This document shows, one piece after another, positions 33,533 to 43,395 of a stretch of 64,000 nucleotides of DNA. The notes under the pieces are model-generated. The model saw only the letters and a list, made by a program, of their open reading frames with translations, was not told the origin of the DNA and ran no database searches. This DNA comes from Erinaceus europaeus (lineage: Eukaryota; Chordata; Mammalia; Eulipotyphla; Erinaceidae). Each line of letters opens with the position of its first letter. The first letter of the stretch is position 1. The stretch covers positions 70,503,254 to 70,567,253 of the forward strand of contig NC_080168.1 of NCBI RefSeq assembly GCF_950295315.1. The letters are read 5' to 3'. Both the position numbers and the translations under genes were made by a program.

Positions 33533-33564
<32 letters not shown>
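33533..33564. repeat. (TA)n dinucleotide run
   Basis: About 31 bases of perfect AT alternation at the tail end of the reversed SINE that follows. Confidence 0.9.
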
Positions 33565-33565
<1 letters not shown>

Positions 33566-33566
<1 letters not shown>

Positions 33567-33772
33567 TTCTTTCTCTTTTATTTGACAGGGCAGAGAGAAA
33601 TTGAGAGGGAAGGGAAAAATAGAGAGGGAAAGAAAATGTGAGACACTTGCAGACCTGCTTCACTTCTTGTGAAGCATCCACCCTGGAAGTTGGAAGTGAG
33701 GGCTCAAAACTGGGTCCTTTCAAATGGTAATGTATACACTCAACTGGGTGCACCACTGCCCAGCCCCTCACA
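33566..33772 (-). mobile_element. Type 2 SINE, reversed
   Basis: TTTGACAGGGCAGAGAGAAA, GCAGACCTGCTTCACTTCTT and a head ending CACCACTGCCCAGCCCC. Confidence 0.87.
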
Positions 33773-34014
33773 AGAGTGAGTTTTTAAGCTGGGAATTGAA
33801 CCATGGCTTTTTGCATTTGCTTCACAAGTATCTGACTTGGTGAGTTTTCTGCAAATAGTTGAAGAAGACAGCAGGGGCAGGGGGGTAGGTTAAAAGGAAG
33901 GGAAAGACAGACAGAGAGAGTATTCAAGAGATCAAAGCTGTTCCCTCCAGCAGGCTACCTAAATGCAAACCCACTTCTCCTAAGCACTAGGCATCCATTT
34001 TAAAAAATTATGAA

Positions 34015-34165
34015 CTCTGGGCCACTGAAATAGCTCACTTGGATAGTGTATTGCTTTGCCATGTGCATGACCCAGGTTCAAGCCCAGCCCCCATGATATT
34101 GAGGCTACAGCCTCTTTCAATCTCTCTCTGTTTCTAACTGAAAAATATGAAATAAATAAAGTAAA
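34015..34165 (+). mobile_element. Type 4 SINE
   Basis: GCCACTGAAATAGCTCACTT, GGATAGTGTATTGCTTTGCC, CATGACCCAGGTTCAAGCCC and a tail GAAATAAATAAAG. The best preserved type 4 head in the window. Confidence 0.85.
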
Positions 34166-34431
34166 ATAAAGTCCTAGTGAGGCCCCAGCAATGCAAAAGA
34201 AAAAAATAAAGAAACTTAATAAGTTTAAGATGTCATAAAGCCAGTGAGTGCTAAGTCCTAAGCTTCCTCTCAGCAAATGAACTTGGAGTTGGGGACCTCG
34301 GCTAAGTAGTTGGTGGTGGAGCAGGACCACCAGCCCTGTGACCCCCCCCCCCCTCACTTCTCAGGATAATGGAAGGATGTGGGGGAGGATTTGGAAATTT
34401 CTGCTTCAATTTGTGTTTCATTTTCTTTCTT

Positions 34432-34677
34432 TCTGTTTTCACCAGGGTTATCACTGGGGCTCTGTGCCTATGTAAATCCACCATTCCTAGGGTCATTTTT
34501 TTAATCGTTCATTTTTCTTTCTGATAAAGGGTGAGAGAGGGAGAGGGAGAGACCTAGAGCCCTGCTCTACCGCTAGTGAAGCTTCTTCCCTGTAGGTGGG
34601 ACATGGGGACTTGAACCCAGGTCCTTGTGCATGGAAGCATCTGCACTCTACCAGTGGCACCACTTCCTAGCCCCTCT
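34432..34677 (-). mobile_element. Type 2 SINE with 3' module, reversed
   Basis: CACCAGGGTTATCACTGGGG module, CTACCGCTAGTGAAGCTTCT, GGGACTTGAACCCAGGTCCT. Confidence 0.85.
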
Positions 34678-35321
34678 TCTTAGATTTCATTAGCCAGCCA
34701 CTGAGAATCAACCTGGCCCCTGGACTTCCCAGACTGTGAGTGGAGGTCTCTGGTGCCTGCCAGAGTTCCTGGATGCTGTCTGAGGCAACATGGCTGCTCT
34801 CATGTTCCTCACCTGCTGGTGTGAAGGCAACACAAGTAACAGAAGGACTTCCTGGAGAAGCAGGGTAAAGAGGTCCAGAGTGGAGGTTCTCTGTCTGAAG
34901 GCTGCCAGGGGCAAAAGGAAGGCCTCAGGCAGAAATGGAACAGAGTAGGGAGGACTGGGAAAGGACCTGCCCTCAGGTGCTAAGCCAAGCTCAGGATTCA
35001 CAGGCTAGAGAGCTAGGCATGGTGCCAGGCTTCCTCCTTGGCTCCACACCAACATGAGTTTCAGAGTTACAGGTTTGGCCTCAGTCACCAGCCCAGGGCT
35101 CTCTGCCTCAGTTTCCCTCTTTCCAGTGCAGTGATCCCTAGGCCCCAAGTTCACAGATAACACCTGCAGGAGTGGCGGGTGGGGAACTTCACAGGTAGTC
35201 TCATGATATTCAGTCAAAAAAAAGGAACAGTGGGGTCAGGAAGCTTCAGAGTCCCGGCACTAGCCCTAGTTAGTGACAAAAAAAAAAAAAAAACAAGGAG
35301 GAAGAAAGAAACAAGAAAGGA
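34678..35321. other. Unique sequence, no gene recognised
   Basis: Minus-strand frames of 70 and 97 codons (35005-35217, 34708-35001) show no known family. Ends in an (A)n and (GAAA)n patch near 35279-35320. Confidence 0.45.
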
Positions 35322-36035
35322 AATGAAGGCTATGCAGTGACTCATCTAGTAGAGTGCACATATTACAAACCCATAAGGATCGCCTCACCGCTCCAGAGCT
35401 CTACCCCAGTAGGGAAAGATAGAAACAGGCTGAGGATATGAATCAACCTGTCAATGCCCATGTTCAGTGGAGAAGCAATTACAGAAGCCCGAACTCCTAC
35501 CTTCAGTGCCCCCAAAACTATTTTTATCCATACTCCCAGAGGGGGAGAAATGATAGGAGGAAGAACATAAGAGGGCTCTGAACTCCAGCTCCATCAAGAC
35601 CTGGAGAGAGAAGAGGAAAAGGAGTGGGACATCTGGATGCAGTAATGGTGTCATGAGTGGCTTGGAGGGGAAGAGAGGATAGGACCTGGAAAAAAAGGGA
35701 GCAATTATGTACAAATGTAGACATTTGCAACCCATGTCTGGCAAAATTGAACTGCTGTGGCTTGCAACAAAGGGAATGGGGATTCAGAACTCTAGTGGAG
35801 GGAACAGTACGGAATTATACCCCTGCTGATGTGTAATTTTGTAAATCAATATAAAAAATCACTAAAAAATTTTTTTAAAGAAAGGAAAAAACACAAGGAT
35901 CCAACTTCAAGCCCTTGGGCCCGACCTATATGGATGAAGCTTCATGAGTGATGAAACAATGTTGCAGGTGTCTTTCTTATTACTTTCCCTTCCCTCTTAG
36001 TTTTGCTCTATCTATAAAAATTAGTTAAACATTTT
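35322..36035 (+). mobile_element. Type 2 SINE split by a LINE-1 fragment
   Basis: Head AGTGACTCATCTAGTAGAGT at 35336-35355; the rest resumes at 35891 with CAAGGATCCAACTTCAAGCC and ends near TTAGTTAAAC. Confidence 0.8.
35382..35890 (+). mobile_element. 509-base LINE-1 3'UTR fragment (long lineage, variant)
   Basis: ACCCCAGTAGGGAAAGATAG and GAGAAGCAATTACAGAAGCC match the long 3' UTR. An extra stretch at about 35545-35760 is absent from the other copies. It ends TGTAAATCAATATAAAAAAT. Probable duplication CATAAGGATC / CACAAGGATC at the two edges. Confidence 0.8.
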
Positions 36036-36044
36036 TGAATGGGA

Positions 36045-36087
36045 ATATAAGGGAAGGGAAGACATAAGGGAACATAAGGGAAGGGAA
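36045..36087 (+). repeat. GGGAA-type repeat, left border of the reverse-transcriptase element
   Basis: AAGGGAAGGGAAGA and CATAAGGGAA words stop at the first base of the reverse-transcriptase coding sequence. The same repeat family begins again just after its stop codon. Confidence 0.85.
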
Positions 36088-37230
36088 GATCTGGGTGACA
36101 AGTCTAGCAGATGGAGACTTGTCTCAAGTGGCCTCCCCCAGGGCTCTGTTCTGGCTCCTACACTATTTAATATTTACATCAATGACCTTCCAGAAACTTC
36201 TTCAAGGAAGTTCATCTACGCCGATGACATCTGCTGTGCAACTCAGGCATCCAAGTTTGACATCCTCGAGGAAACACTCATGAAAGACATGTCTCTGATA
36301 TCTGATTACTGTAAAAAATGGCGACTAATCCCTAGCACTGAAAAAACGGTATCATCTGACCATGCCTCGGCCTCGCGTGAGCTTAATGTGCAGCTTGACG
36401 ATATGAGAATCCAGCATGAAGCCCAGCCAGTCTATCTTGGCGTTACTCTCGATCACACCCTCTCATTTCACGAACATCCCATAAAAACTGCAGCAAAGGT
36501 GAGCGCGAGGAATAACATCATTGCAAGACTGGCCAGCTCCTCATGGGGCGCAAGCGCTTCCACACTACGATCATCATCTCTGGCATTATGCTATTCCACT
36601 GCAGAATACTGTGCCCCAGTATGGTTCCATAGCCCCCATGTCCACTTGGTGAATTCCAAATTATATTCCTCCATGAGGATAATTTCTGGAACCATCCGTT
36701 CCACCCCGGTTCCATGGCTGCCAGTTCTTAGCAACATCGCCCCGCCAGATATTCGTCGGGATGCGGCATCATCTAAGTTCATTTCCCACGTCTACAGTCG
36801 ACCGGACCTGCCAATATACGCGGATATCTTCGCCCACCCTGTCCAACGCTTGACGTCTCGTCATCCAATCTGGTCCCCTACGCCTACACTGAACTTCTCT
36901 GTTCCAGTCTCTTGGAAACAGAGTTGGCAGTCAGCTGAGGTAAAGAACAAACACCTCATCACAGACCCCTGTAAGCGTCAACCCGGCTTTGACCTAGCAC
37001 GTTATGATTGGGCCCTCCTCAATCGCTATCGAACAGGCCATGGCCGGTGCACCGCTATGTTCCATCGCTGGGGAGCCAGAGACGACCCGAACTGCCCCTG
37101 CGGCCACGGACAGACTATGACCCACATAGTCAACAACTGCCACCTCTCCAGATTCAAAGGAGGTCTCGAAACTTTACATCAGGCTCAACCTGACGCTGTT
37201 GACTGGCTACAGAAGAAGGGCAAACGCTAG
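36088..37230 (+). pseudogene. 5'-truncated Jockey/CR1-type non-LTR reverse transcriptase
   Basis: One frame is open from the edge of the repeat to TAG at 37228-37230, about 380 codons, with no stop or frameshift. It enters in the palm of the reverse transcriptase: GLPQGSVLAPTLFN starts at 36130, and the catalytic YADD is at 36217-36228. The thumb region follows (YLGVTLDHTLSFHEH; LALCYSTAEYCAPVW), then a C-terminal domain with LLNRYRTGHGRC and a Cys-x-Cys-x7-His-x4-Cys zinc-finger-like motif (Cys at 37093, Cys 37099, His 37123, Cys 37138). The layout fits the Jockey/I/CR1/LOA group, not LINE-1, whose motif nearby is FADD with a different C-terminus. The apurinic endonuclease and the first half of the reverse transcriptase are missing, so it cannot move by itself. 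Unlike everything around it, it is CpG-rich (about 45-50 CpG by eye count). It could be a young insertion, a horizontally acquired element or an assembly contaminant; the exact clade is not resolved. Confidence 0.85.
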
Positions 37231-37572
37231 AAGGGAAGGGAAGGAAGAAAAAGAGGGAGGAAAGAATGAAAGAAAAAAGAGGGGGAAAGAAGAGAAAAAA
37301 GGAAAGAAAGAAGAAGCAGGAGAAAAGAAAGAAAGGGAAGGGGTGAGGATAGGGGAGGGGAAAGAAGAGAAGGGGGAGAAGGGAAGGGGTGAGGCTAGGG
37401 AAGGGAAGGGAAGGGAAGGGAAGGGAAGGGAAGGGAAGGGAAGGGAAGGGAAGGGAAGGGAAGGGAAAGAAGGGAAGGGAAAGAAGGGAAGGGAAGGGAA
37501 GGGAAGGGAAGGGAAGGGAAGGGAAGGGAAGGGAAGGGAAGGGAAGGGAAGGGAAGGGAAGGGAAGGAAAAG
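37231..37572 (+). repeat. (GGGAA)n block, right border of the reverse-transcriptase element
   Basis: Mixed purine sequence to about 37395, then nearly perfect GGGAA units (about 37397-37467 and 37485-37566) with two AAAG interruptions between them. About 30 units in total. The three-G runs spaced by two A make G-quadruplex formation likely. Confidence 0.93.
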
Positions 37573-37574
37573 GA

Positions 37575-37621
37575 ATTACTCTCCTCAATTTCTCTTTGTC
37601 TTATCAAAAGAGAGAGAGAGG

Positions 37622-37658
<37 letters not shown>

Positions 37659-37790
37659 GAGGCAGGGAGGGAGGAAGGGAGGGAGGGAGGGAGGGAGGGA
37701 GGAAGGAAGGAAGGAAGGAAAGAAGGAAGGAAGGCAGGCCACTGTGAGTAGTGGATTTATCAATCAGGTAGGTATTGGTGACAATAATAA
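37575..37790 (+). mobile_element. SINE 3' part with expanded (GA)n and (GGGA)n
   Basis: CTCAATTTCTCTTTGTCTTA is the end of a SINE body. After about 125 bases of GA, GGGA and GGAA units comes a decayed 3' module (GGCCACTGTGAGTAGTGGAT). The 5' part is missing, replaced by the GGGAA block. Confidence 0.7.
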
Positions 37791-37914
37791 ACAAACAAAT
37801 GTGCTTGGAACAGGCAGAGAAGACCCCCTTCTCTGGTGCTTGCTCTGTTGGGCTCAGTAGTTGGTCAGAAGAACAAAGGTGTAGGAAAGTTATTTTTTGT
37901 AAAGGTCTCATTGT

Positions 37915-38095
37915 CATAGCTGGGACAACATACCATAAAGCACTGAGCTCTCAAGCAGGAGGTTCAAGCATCACATGTGACAGACTGCTCTGCTTCTCTC
38001 CTCTCTCTCTCTCTTTCTCTCTCTCTCTTCTTCTTCTTCTTCTTTCCCTCTCCCTCTCCTCATTGATTAATACATAAATCTTTAAAAATAAGTGA
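37915..38095 (+). mobile_element. Type 5 SINE, diverged
   Basis: ATACCATAAAGCACTGAGCT, GAGGTTCAAGCATC and a CT-rich end with (TTC)n. Confidence 0.72.
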
Positions 38096-38109
38096 AAGTA
38101 CTTTTAAAA

Positions 38110-38262
38110 AGCATAATATCCACAGGTCTGTGTTAGAGCATAAAGCAGGTATGCCAGGGAGCCCAGCTTCAATTCCTGGCATTGCCATGTCCAAAGTGAA
38201 ATAAGACTCTGGTCTCTTTTTATCTCTGTCTCTATTGTTAAATAGGTCTTTTTAGTTTTGAA
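38110..38262 (+). mobile_element. Type 3-like SINE, diverged
   Basis: CAGCTTCAATTCCTGGCATT and AATAAGACTCTGGTCTCTTT; tail eroded. Confidence 0.6.
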
Positions 38263-38626
38263 GAAAGCTAATATCCAGTAGTGTTTTGCATGCCTCATGA
38301 AGAAAACATTCCAAGTGGCTCTGAAACTGGGGGTGAAGTGCAGATTTTAGACTTGGTGGCAGATGACTTGTTTGTTGGGGCTAAACTTATTGCCTGTCAT
38401 TGGCAGAGCTGGCCCTGGGGCCTGGAGGCTTTGTGTTGCACCGCCTGCCCAAAAGGCCCATGGTGACAAGATGCCAAGGCCAGCCTTCAATTTTCTGTGG
38501 TCACACAGGTGCCCTCTGTTTTTTTGAGGTCATAGGGTCACCCCAGGATGCCAGTCACTGGGTCCACCATTCAGCAAAGGGGGTGGGAATGAAGTGTTGG
38601 AGTATCAGTCAGTCCAGGCACATGTA
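38263..38626. other. Unique sequence
   Basis: Nothing recognised. Confidence 0.45.
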
Positions 38627-39041
38627 TATTCACACACCAACACATAAAACCACACAGAAACACACACAACCACACAGAGACACACACAACCACACAGAGA
38701 TATCAACACACAGAGACAGACGCACACAGCCACACAGAGACATGCACAACCACACAGAGACATACAACACAAACACACACAACACAGAGACACACAGCAC
38801 AAACAATACATAACTACACATGTAGACACATATACACAGAGCCACAAGCAGAAACACATACAGCCACACACAGAAATATACAAAACCACATGCAAAGAAA
38901 CACAATCAACCACACATATACACACAACCACACAGATACAAATACACATGCACACACAACAACACATACACACAAGGCATATACAGATACACACATGCAC
39001 ATGCACAGACACACATAGAGACACACACATGCTCACACACA

Positions 39042-39082
<41 letters not shown>
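38627..39082 (+). repeat. CA-rich minisatellite ending in pure (AC)n
   Basis: Variants of ACACACAACCACACAGAGAC repeat from about 38640; the last 40 bases are perfect AC. The 157-codon Cys/Val-rich minus-strand frame is a product of the repeat. Confidence 0.92.
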
Positions 39083-39184
39083 GTCTATTTTAAATACACT
39101 TTAATGCACAGCACCTGCGATGAGAGACTACCTTTCCAAACAGCATGTTTTTCTTTTCTTTGTCTTTTCTTTTGCCACCAGTCA

Positions 39185-39407
39185 TTTGTGGGGTTTGTGA
39201 CCTACATAACTCCACTGTTGTCTTTTGTTCTTTTTGTCAGCGAGTGAGAGATACAGAGGAAAAGACAAAGGGAGACATCTGTAGCCCAGCTTCACCACCC
39301 ATGAACCTTCTCCCCTGCAGGGGGGACCAGGGGCTTGGATCCTGCTTCTCACACAGGGTGATGTGTGCACACTTTACCTGATGCACCACCACCCAGACCC
39401 CTACAGA
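39185..39407 (-). mobile_element. Type 2 SINE, reversed
   Basis: GTCAGCGAGTGAGAGATACA, TCTGTAGCCCAGCTTCACCA and a head ending CACCACCACCCAGACCC. Confidence 0.82.
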
Positions 39408-40085
39408 TATTTTCAAATTGCATTCCTAGGAGATGCACACTTACCAAAACCAAAGGTGACCGTGAAAGTCAAGAAAGGGCTTAGTTCTCTGAGACAGTGA
39501 AGTGCAGCTTCAAGATTATCTAGAGGGCTGGGGATGGGGGGGGGGGAGGCACTGAATGAAAAGAAGCCTGAGGAATGTCTACGTTTGAGCACAGGTGGGT
39601 ATGGCCAAGAAGGAAGTTTAGCTCCTGTACTTTTGCACAAAGTACCTGGCCAGGCCCACCATGCCTATGCCATTCATCCTCCCTTGGGCACGGACTTCTC
39701 TGCCTGCCCTGCCTGGACTCAGTGTGACAGGCACAGCCCCGACAAATATCACAGATGGCAGAGCCACCTCCCAGCCAGCAGTGACTCAGGTGAATACATA
39801 TCCCAAGGCTTCCCTGGCTGCAGGCCCACTCTCCACCTGAGCTCCCTCCCTCCTGGCGACTCCATTCCTACCTCTCTTCTGCAGGCTTCTCCACACCCTT
39901 CCACAATGGCAGGAATGGGGGTGGCTGCACTTCTCTCCCCTGCCCTGGAAGCCACAGGGTGGAACCTGGGCTTTCTCTCCTCTCCTTCACTGTGCTGCTC
40001 CAAGGGACACAAGGTATACCTATCTACGCCAGCGCTCCACAACAGAGAGCAAATAGGCGTGTGGGGGGGGAGGGAGCTGGGTAGG
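39408..40085. other. GC-rich unique sequence, no gene recognised
   Basis: Has the longest plus-strand frame in unique DNA (39534-40106, 190 codons), but it begins next to a G-run, ends inside the GATA-type repeat border, and shows no domain or family I know. Probably chance in GC-rich sequence. Confidence 0.4.
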
Positions 40086-40447
40086 CAGAGGGTAGTAGAT
40101 GCATAGAGTGGTGATAAGAAGATGGAAGGTAGGTAGGTAGGAAGAAGACATACAACATAGCTGAAAAGAAAGAGATGGTGGAAGTTAGATCATCAATGGA
40201 TGGATAGGTGATACAGGTAGGTAGATAGAAGACAGATACTGATTGAGATATAAAAGACATGTATGATGGAAAGATGATGGATGGATGGATAGATGAAAGA
40301 TATATAGATAGATAGATGATAGATAAATAGATGATAGCTAGATAGATAATAGATATGATAAATTGAAAGATAGATAATAGGTAGTTAGGTAGGTGATAGA
40401 TGATAGGTAGATAGATGATGGACAGACAAATAGACAGATGATAGATA
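40086..40447 (+). repeat. (GATA/GATG/GGTA)n microsatellite
   Basis: About 360 bases of imperfect GATAGATGATAGATAAATAG-type repeats. Confidence 0.92.
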
Positions 40448-40539
40448 TCTCTTCTTCACCTGAGAAGGATTTATTAACCAAAAAATTAAAATGCATACCA
40501 TTCTTTCTCTTTCTACCCAGCAAGATTTGGAGACTAGAT

Positions 40540-40700
40540 TTTTTTCATTATTATTATATTCATTAACAACTTAATAATGGTTTGATAAGATTGCAGGTAG
40601 GGGTCTAGTTCCACATTGTACCCACCAATAAAATTCTGTGTTCATTTTCCCCTGGTTATAACCACCATAGTTCTCAGAAAGGCTGAGAGACACTTTAGCT
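40540..40700 (-). mobile_element. Old LINE-1 3'UTR fragment
   Basis: TTAATAATGGTTTGATAAGA and the block up to GTTCTCAGAAAGG align by eye with the 50405-50520 part of the reversed LINE-1 3' UTR. Confidence 0.45.
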
Positions 40701-40744
40701 ACTTGGGGAATAGGCTTTCTCGTATCCTCTGTGAACTTCAGTAA

Positions 40745-40893
40745 TAAGAGGAATAGGAACTGGGTGGTGGTGCACCCAGTAAAGCACAGATGTTACCATG
40801 TATTTGAAATGGGGTTCAAGCCCCTGGTTCCCACCTGCAGGGAGATGCATCATGAGAGATAGAGCTGTGCTTCAGGTGCCTCTCATTTCTCTT

Positions 40894-40947
<54 letters not shown>

Positions 40948-41030
40948 AGGAAAAGATGTGCCCACCCAAAATTCTAGAGTCCTACAGGCACCAAGTCCCA
41001 GAGATAAACCTGGAGGAAAAAACAATAATA
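40745..41030 (+). mobile_element. Type 2 SINE with (CT)n and 3' module
   Basis: TGGGTGGTGGTGCACCCAGT head, GGTTCAAGCCCCTGG, a perfect (CT)n run at 40901-40942 and the module end AACCTGGAGGAAAA. Confidence 0.88.
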
Positions 41031-41049
41031 ATAATAACAATGAGGAGAA

Positions 41050-41662
41050 GAAGAAGAAAGAGAAGTAGAGTCAACATTCCACCTGTCCTTCCAGCTGCTG
41101 CTTTTCCTAACATAAGGCCTGTGAGCTAATACATCTGCCTTAACTTTACTGAGATTCCAGTCTGAGCATATAAATAACCCTGTACAAGTGAGTTCAATTT
41201 TTGGTTTTAGAGCTTTGAAGAAAAAGAAATGAACACACTGAAATCACAGCACTTGCTAGTCTTAGTCCTTAATTGTCAGGAACCTTGGAAATATCTACCA
41301 CATTTCATGGGAAAAACCCCCACTGGAGCTTTTATAAGATTTATTATTTTTTGAGAGAGAGAGAGACCAGAGCACCAGCTTCATTGTTCCTTCCCTTTTC
41401 CTTCTGTTCATACCTCCACCCCCTCCAAATCAGCTTGCTCCACTGGGAACACAGATCCAGTGGACTCCCCAGAAATAGCCCCAAATATCTTGGCACCAAG
41501 GCAGCTGTCCAACAGAGGAGATGGTGTCAGTCCACCTGCCACCAAAGAGCCATCCAGGCTAGGGATGCTGAGAAGGGCTGAATGCTGAAAAACGCACAAG
41601 CAAGGGGAAAGCCAAGAGGCGTCCCACCATGAGCTGCATTCTAGAAAGACTAACCCTGGGCT
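41050..41662. other. Unique sequence, no gene recognised
   Basis: A reversed SINE scrap may lie at 41340-41400 (AGATTTATTATTTTTTGAGA). Frames of 85-102 codons occur on both strands at 41273-41665 and conflict. Confidence 0.45.
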
Positions 41663-41667
41663 CAAAA

Positions 41668-41815
41668 GACAGCAAAAGACTCTTATGCCTGAGACTTTGA
41701 GGCCCCAGGTTAAATTCTCAGCACCATAAGCCAGAGCTGAGCAGAGCTGTGATCTCTCTATCTCTGCATCTCTCTCATAGATAAATAAACTAAGTAACCA
41801 AATAAATAAATATTG
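41668..41815 (+). mobile_element. Type 3 SINE
   Basis: GACTCTTATGCCTGAGACTT, GGTTAAATTCTCAGCACC, CATAAGCCAGAGCTGAGCAG. Confidence 0.83.
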
Positions 41816-41884
41816 AAATGATGTTTAATTATAATAAACAATTGAGCTAGAGAGAGAGAGGGAGAGTAACCCTTGTCAAAATTG

Positions 41885-42055
41885 TGTCTGTCAGCATCCT
41901 GGGCTGTGGCACAGTGAATAAAATATTGGACTCTCAAGTATGAGGTCCTGAGTTCAATCCCAGACATAGCATGAGCCAGAGTGATGTTCTGCTCCTTTCT
42001 CTCTCCTTCTTTTCCTCTCTCTCATAAATAAGTCTTATTTTAATAGTGTTATTTT
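41885..42055 (+). mobile_element. Type 5 SINE
   Basis: CTGTGGCACAGTGAATAAAA, ATTGGACTCTCAAGTATGAG, GTTCAATCCCAGAC and CATAAATAAGTC. Confidence 0.86.
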
Positions 42056-42270
42056 AAAAGGAGATGTAAGGCAGATAGGAAGAAAGAGGCAAGAATGAAG
42101 AGAAGAGAAGCTAGCTGGTCAATGTTCAGGGTTTAGTGAAGAGGCCAAGGAGAGGAGAATAGGAGTGTAGTATCATTCTGCAAGGCTTTGAGCAGTGAAA
42201 CACAGAAGGGCACCCAGGCTTGTCTCTGGGCCTGGACCATATGCACCACAAATGCCTGCTTATCCTCACA

Positions 42271-42272
42271 TG

Positions 42273-42312
<40 letters not shown>
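42271..42312 (+). repeat. (TC)n run
   Basis: About 40 bases of perfect TC; the sequence just before it (CATATGCACCACAAATGCCT) does not identify a SINE clearly. Confidence 0.9.
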
Positions 42313-42313
<1 letters not shown>

Positions 42314-42489
42314 CCTAAGCACCATTAAGAATCACCAGAGTTTGCTCACCTGCTTGGGCTACGACAGTACTGATGCAGTAGTGATGTTATTATCCTCACT
42401 GTGACTAGTACCATCCCTCCAGGTAGCCTCCAATATGAGAGCCTATAAAGACATCAGTCTGCAGACTGGCCATCACAAGAGGAATAAGA

Positions 42490-43395
42490 TACAAGATGTG
42501 TGTCTCTGTGTGTGTACATGTGTTCATTGTGTGTTTTGTGGGTGCGTGCATCTTTGCTCTTTGGCGAATATTTGGTCTTTCACTGTGAAAATTCCAGCAT
42601 TTTAAAAGATGTTCTGTCATAAAGGAACCTCCCACATGCCTGCATGTACATGTCTCTGCATACAGTTGTGTAGCATGTGTACCCGTGTGCTGTACAGATG
42701 TGTGTCTGTACATGTGTGCACATGTGTGTCTGTATGTGTCTATTGTATCTGCCATACATTCTATAGAGCACTTAAGTGTTTTATACAGGTCCATTTGTGT
42801 ACAAGTCTGCACTGCGCGTGACATGGAGTATGCATTGGCAATCTATGTGTACACACATGTATATGCCTGAATCTCTTTGATAGTAAGTATGTGTGTTGGT
42901 ATGTGTATAAAGAGTATTTGTAATGTGTGTTCATATGCACATGCACCTACAAATGCTATGTGGAGTTGGATATGTGTGCAGGTGTGTCTCTGTGTCATAT
43001 ATACCTAAACACATGCCTGTGTGCTGGGTACAGATATGTGTGTTGTATACAGATATGCATACTGTATACACACGACTGCTATGTGGAAGTAAATCTGTGT
43101 GCTGATGTGTGTATGTGTCTTTCTGTGTTGTATATACACATGTGAATGTCTGGGCACTGTATACAGGTATATGTGTGTGTAGATGTGTGTGTCTGTGTCT
43201 GTGTTGTATATGCCCATGTGTATGTCTGAGTGCTATATGCAGGTATATCTGTGTGCAGGTGTGTGTGTGTGTTTGTCTTTCTATGTTGTTATATTCATGT
43301 ACACACCTGAGTGCTCTGTAGAAATGTGTCTGTCTCTGTTTGTCTCTGTGTGATACGTGTATTTGCTTAAGTGTGTGTGTGTATGAGTGAGAGAG
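42490..43395 (+). repeat. TG-rich minisatellite, about 76-82 base period in its second half
   Basis: The anchor TGTTGTATATA / TGTTGTTATAT recurs at about 43127, 43203 and 43285, each followed by CATGTG or CATGTA, then a GCACTGTATACAGGTATAT-like segment and a (GT)n stretch. The first half is less regular. Long frames on both strands are products of the repeat. Confidence 0.85.

Noticed and set aside
36088..37230. Bacterial retroelement (group II intron, retron or diversity-generating element)
   Set aside because: The palm motifs, thumb region and Cys/His C-terminus match eukaryotic non-LTR elements, and both flanks are mammalian repeats.
37154..37917. Long open frames (110-182 codons) on both strands
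   Set aside because: Products of GGGAA and GGGA repeats; open in several phases together.
38605..39078. 157-codon Cys/Val-rich frame
   Set aside because: Reversed CA minisatellite.
39534..40106. 190-codon plus-strand frame in GC-rich unique DNA
   Set aside because: No recognisable domain, bounded by repeats, and conflicting frames on the other strand; GC-rich chance frame is more likely.
40086..40447. Regulatory GATA-factor cluster
   Set aside because: The GATA words are just the microsatellite unit.
42490..43395. CRISPR-like array
   Set aside because: Repeats vary and there are no constant repeats with unique spacers; the host is eukaryotic.
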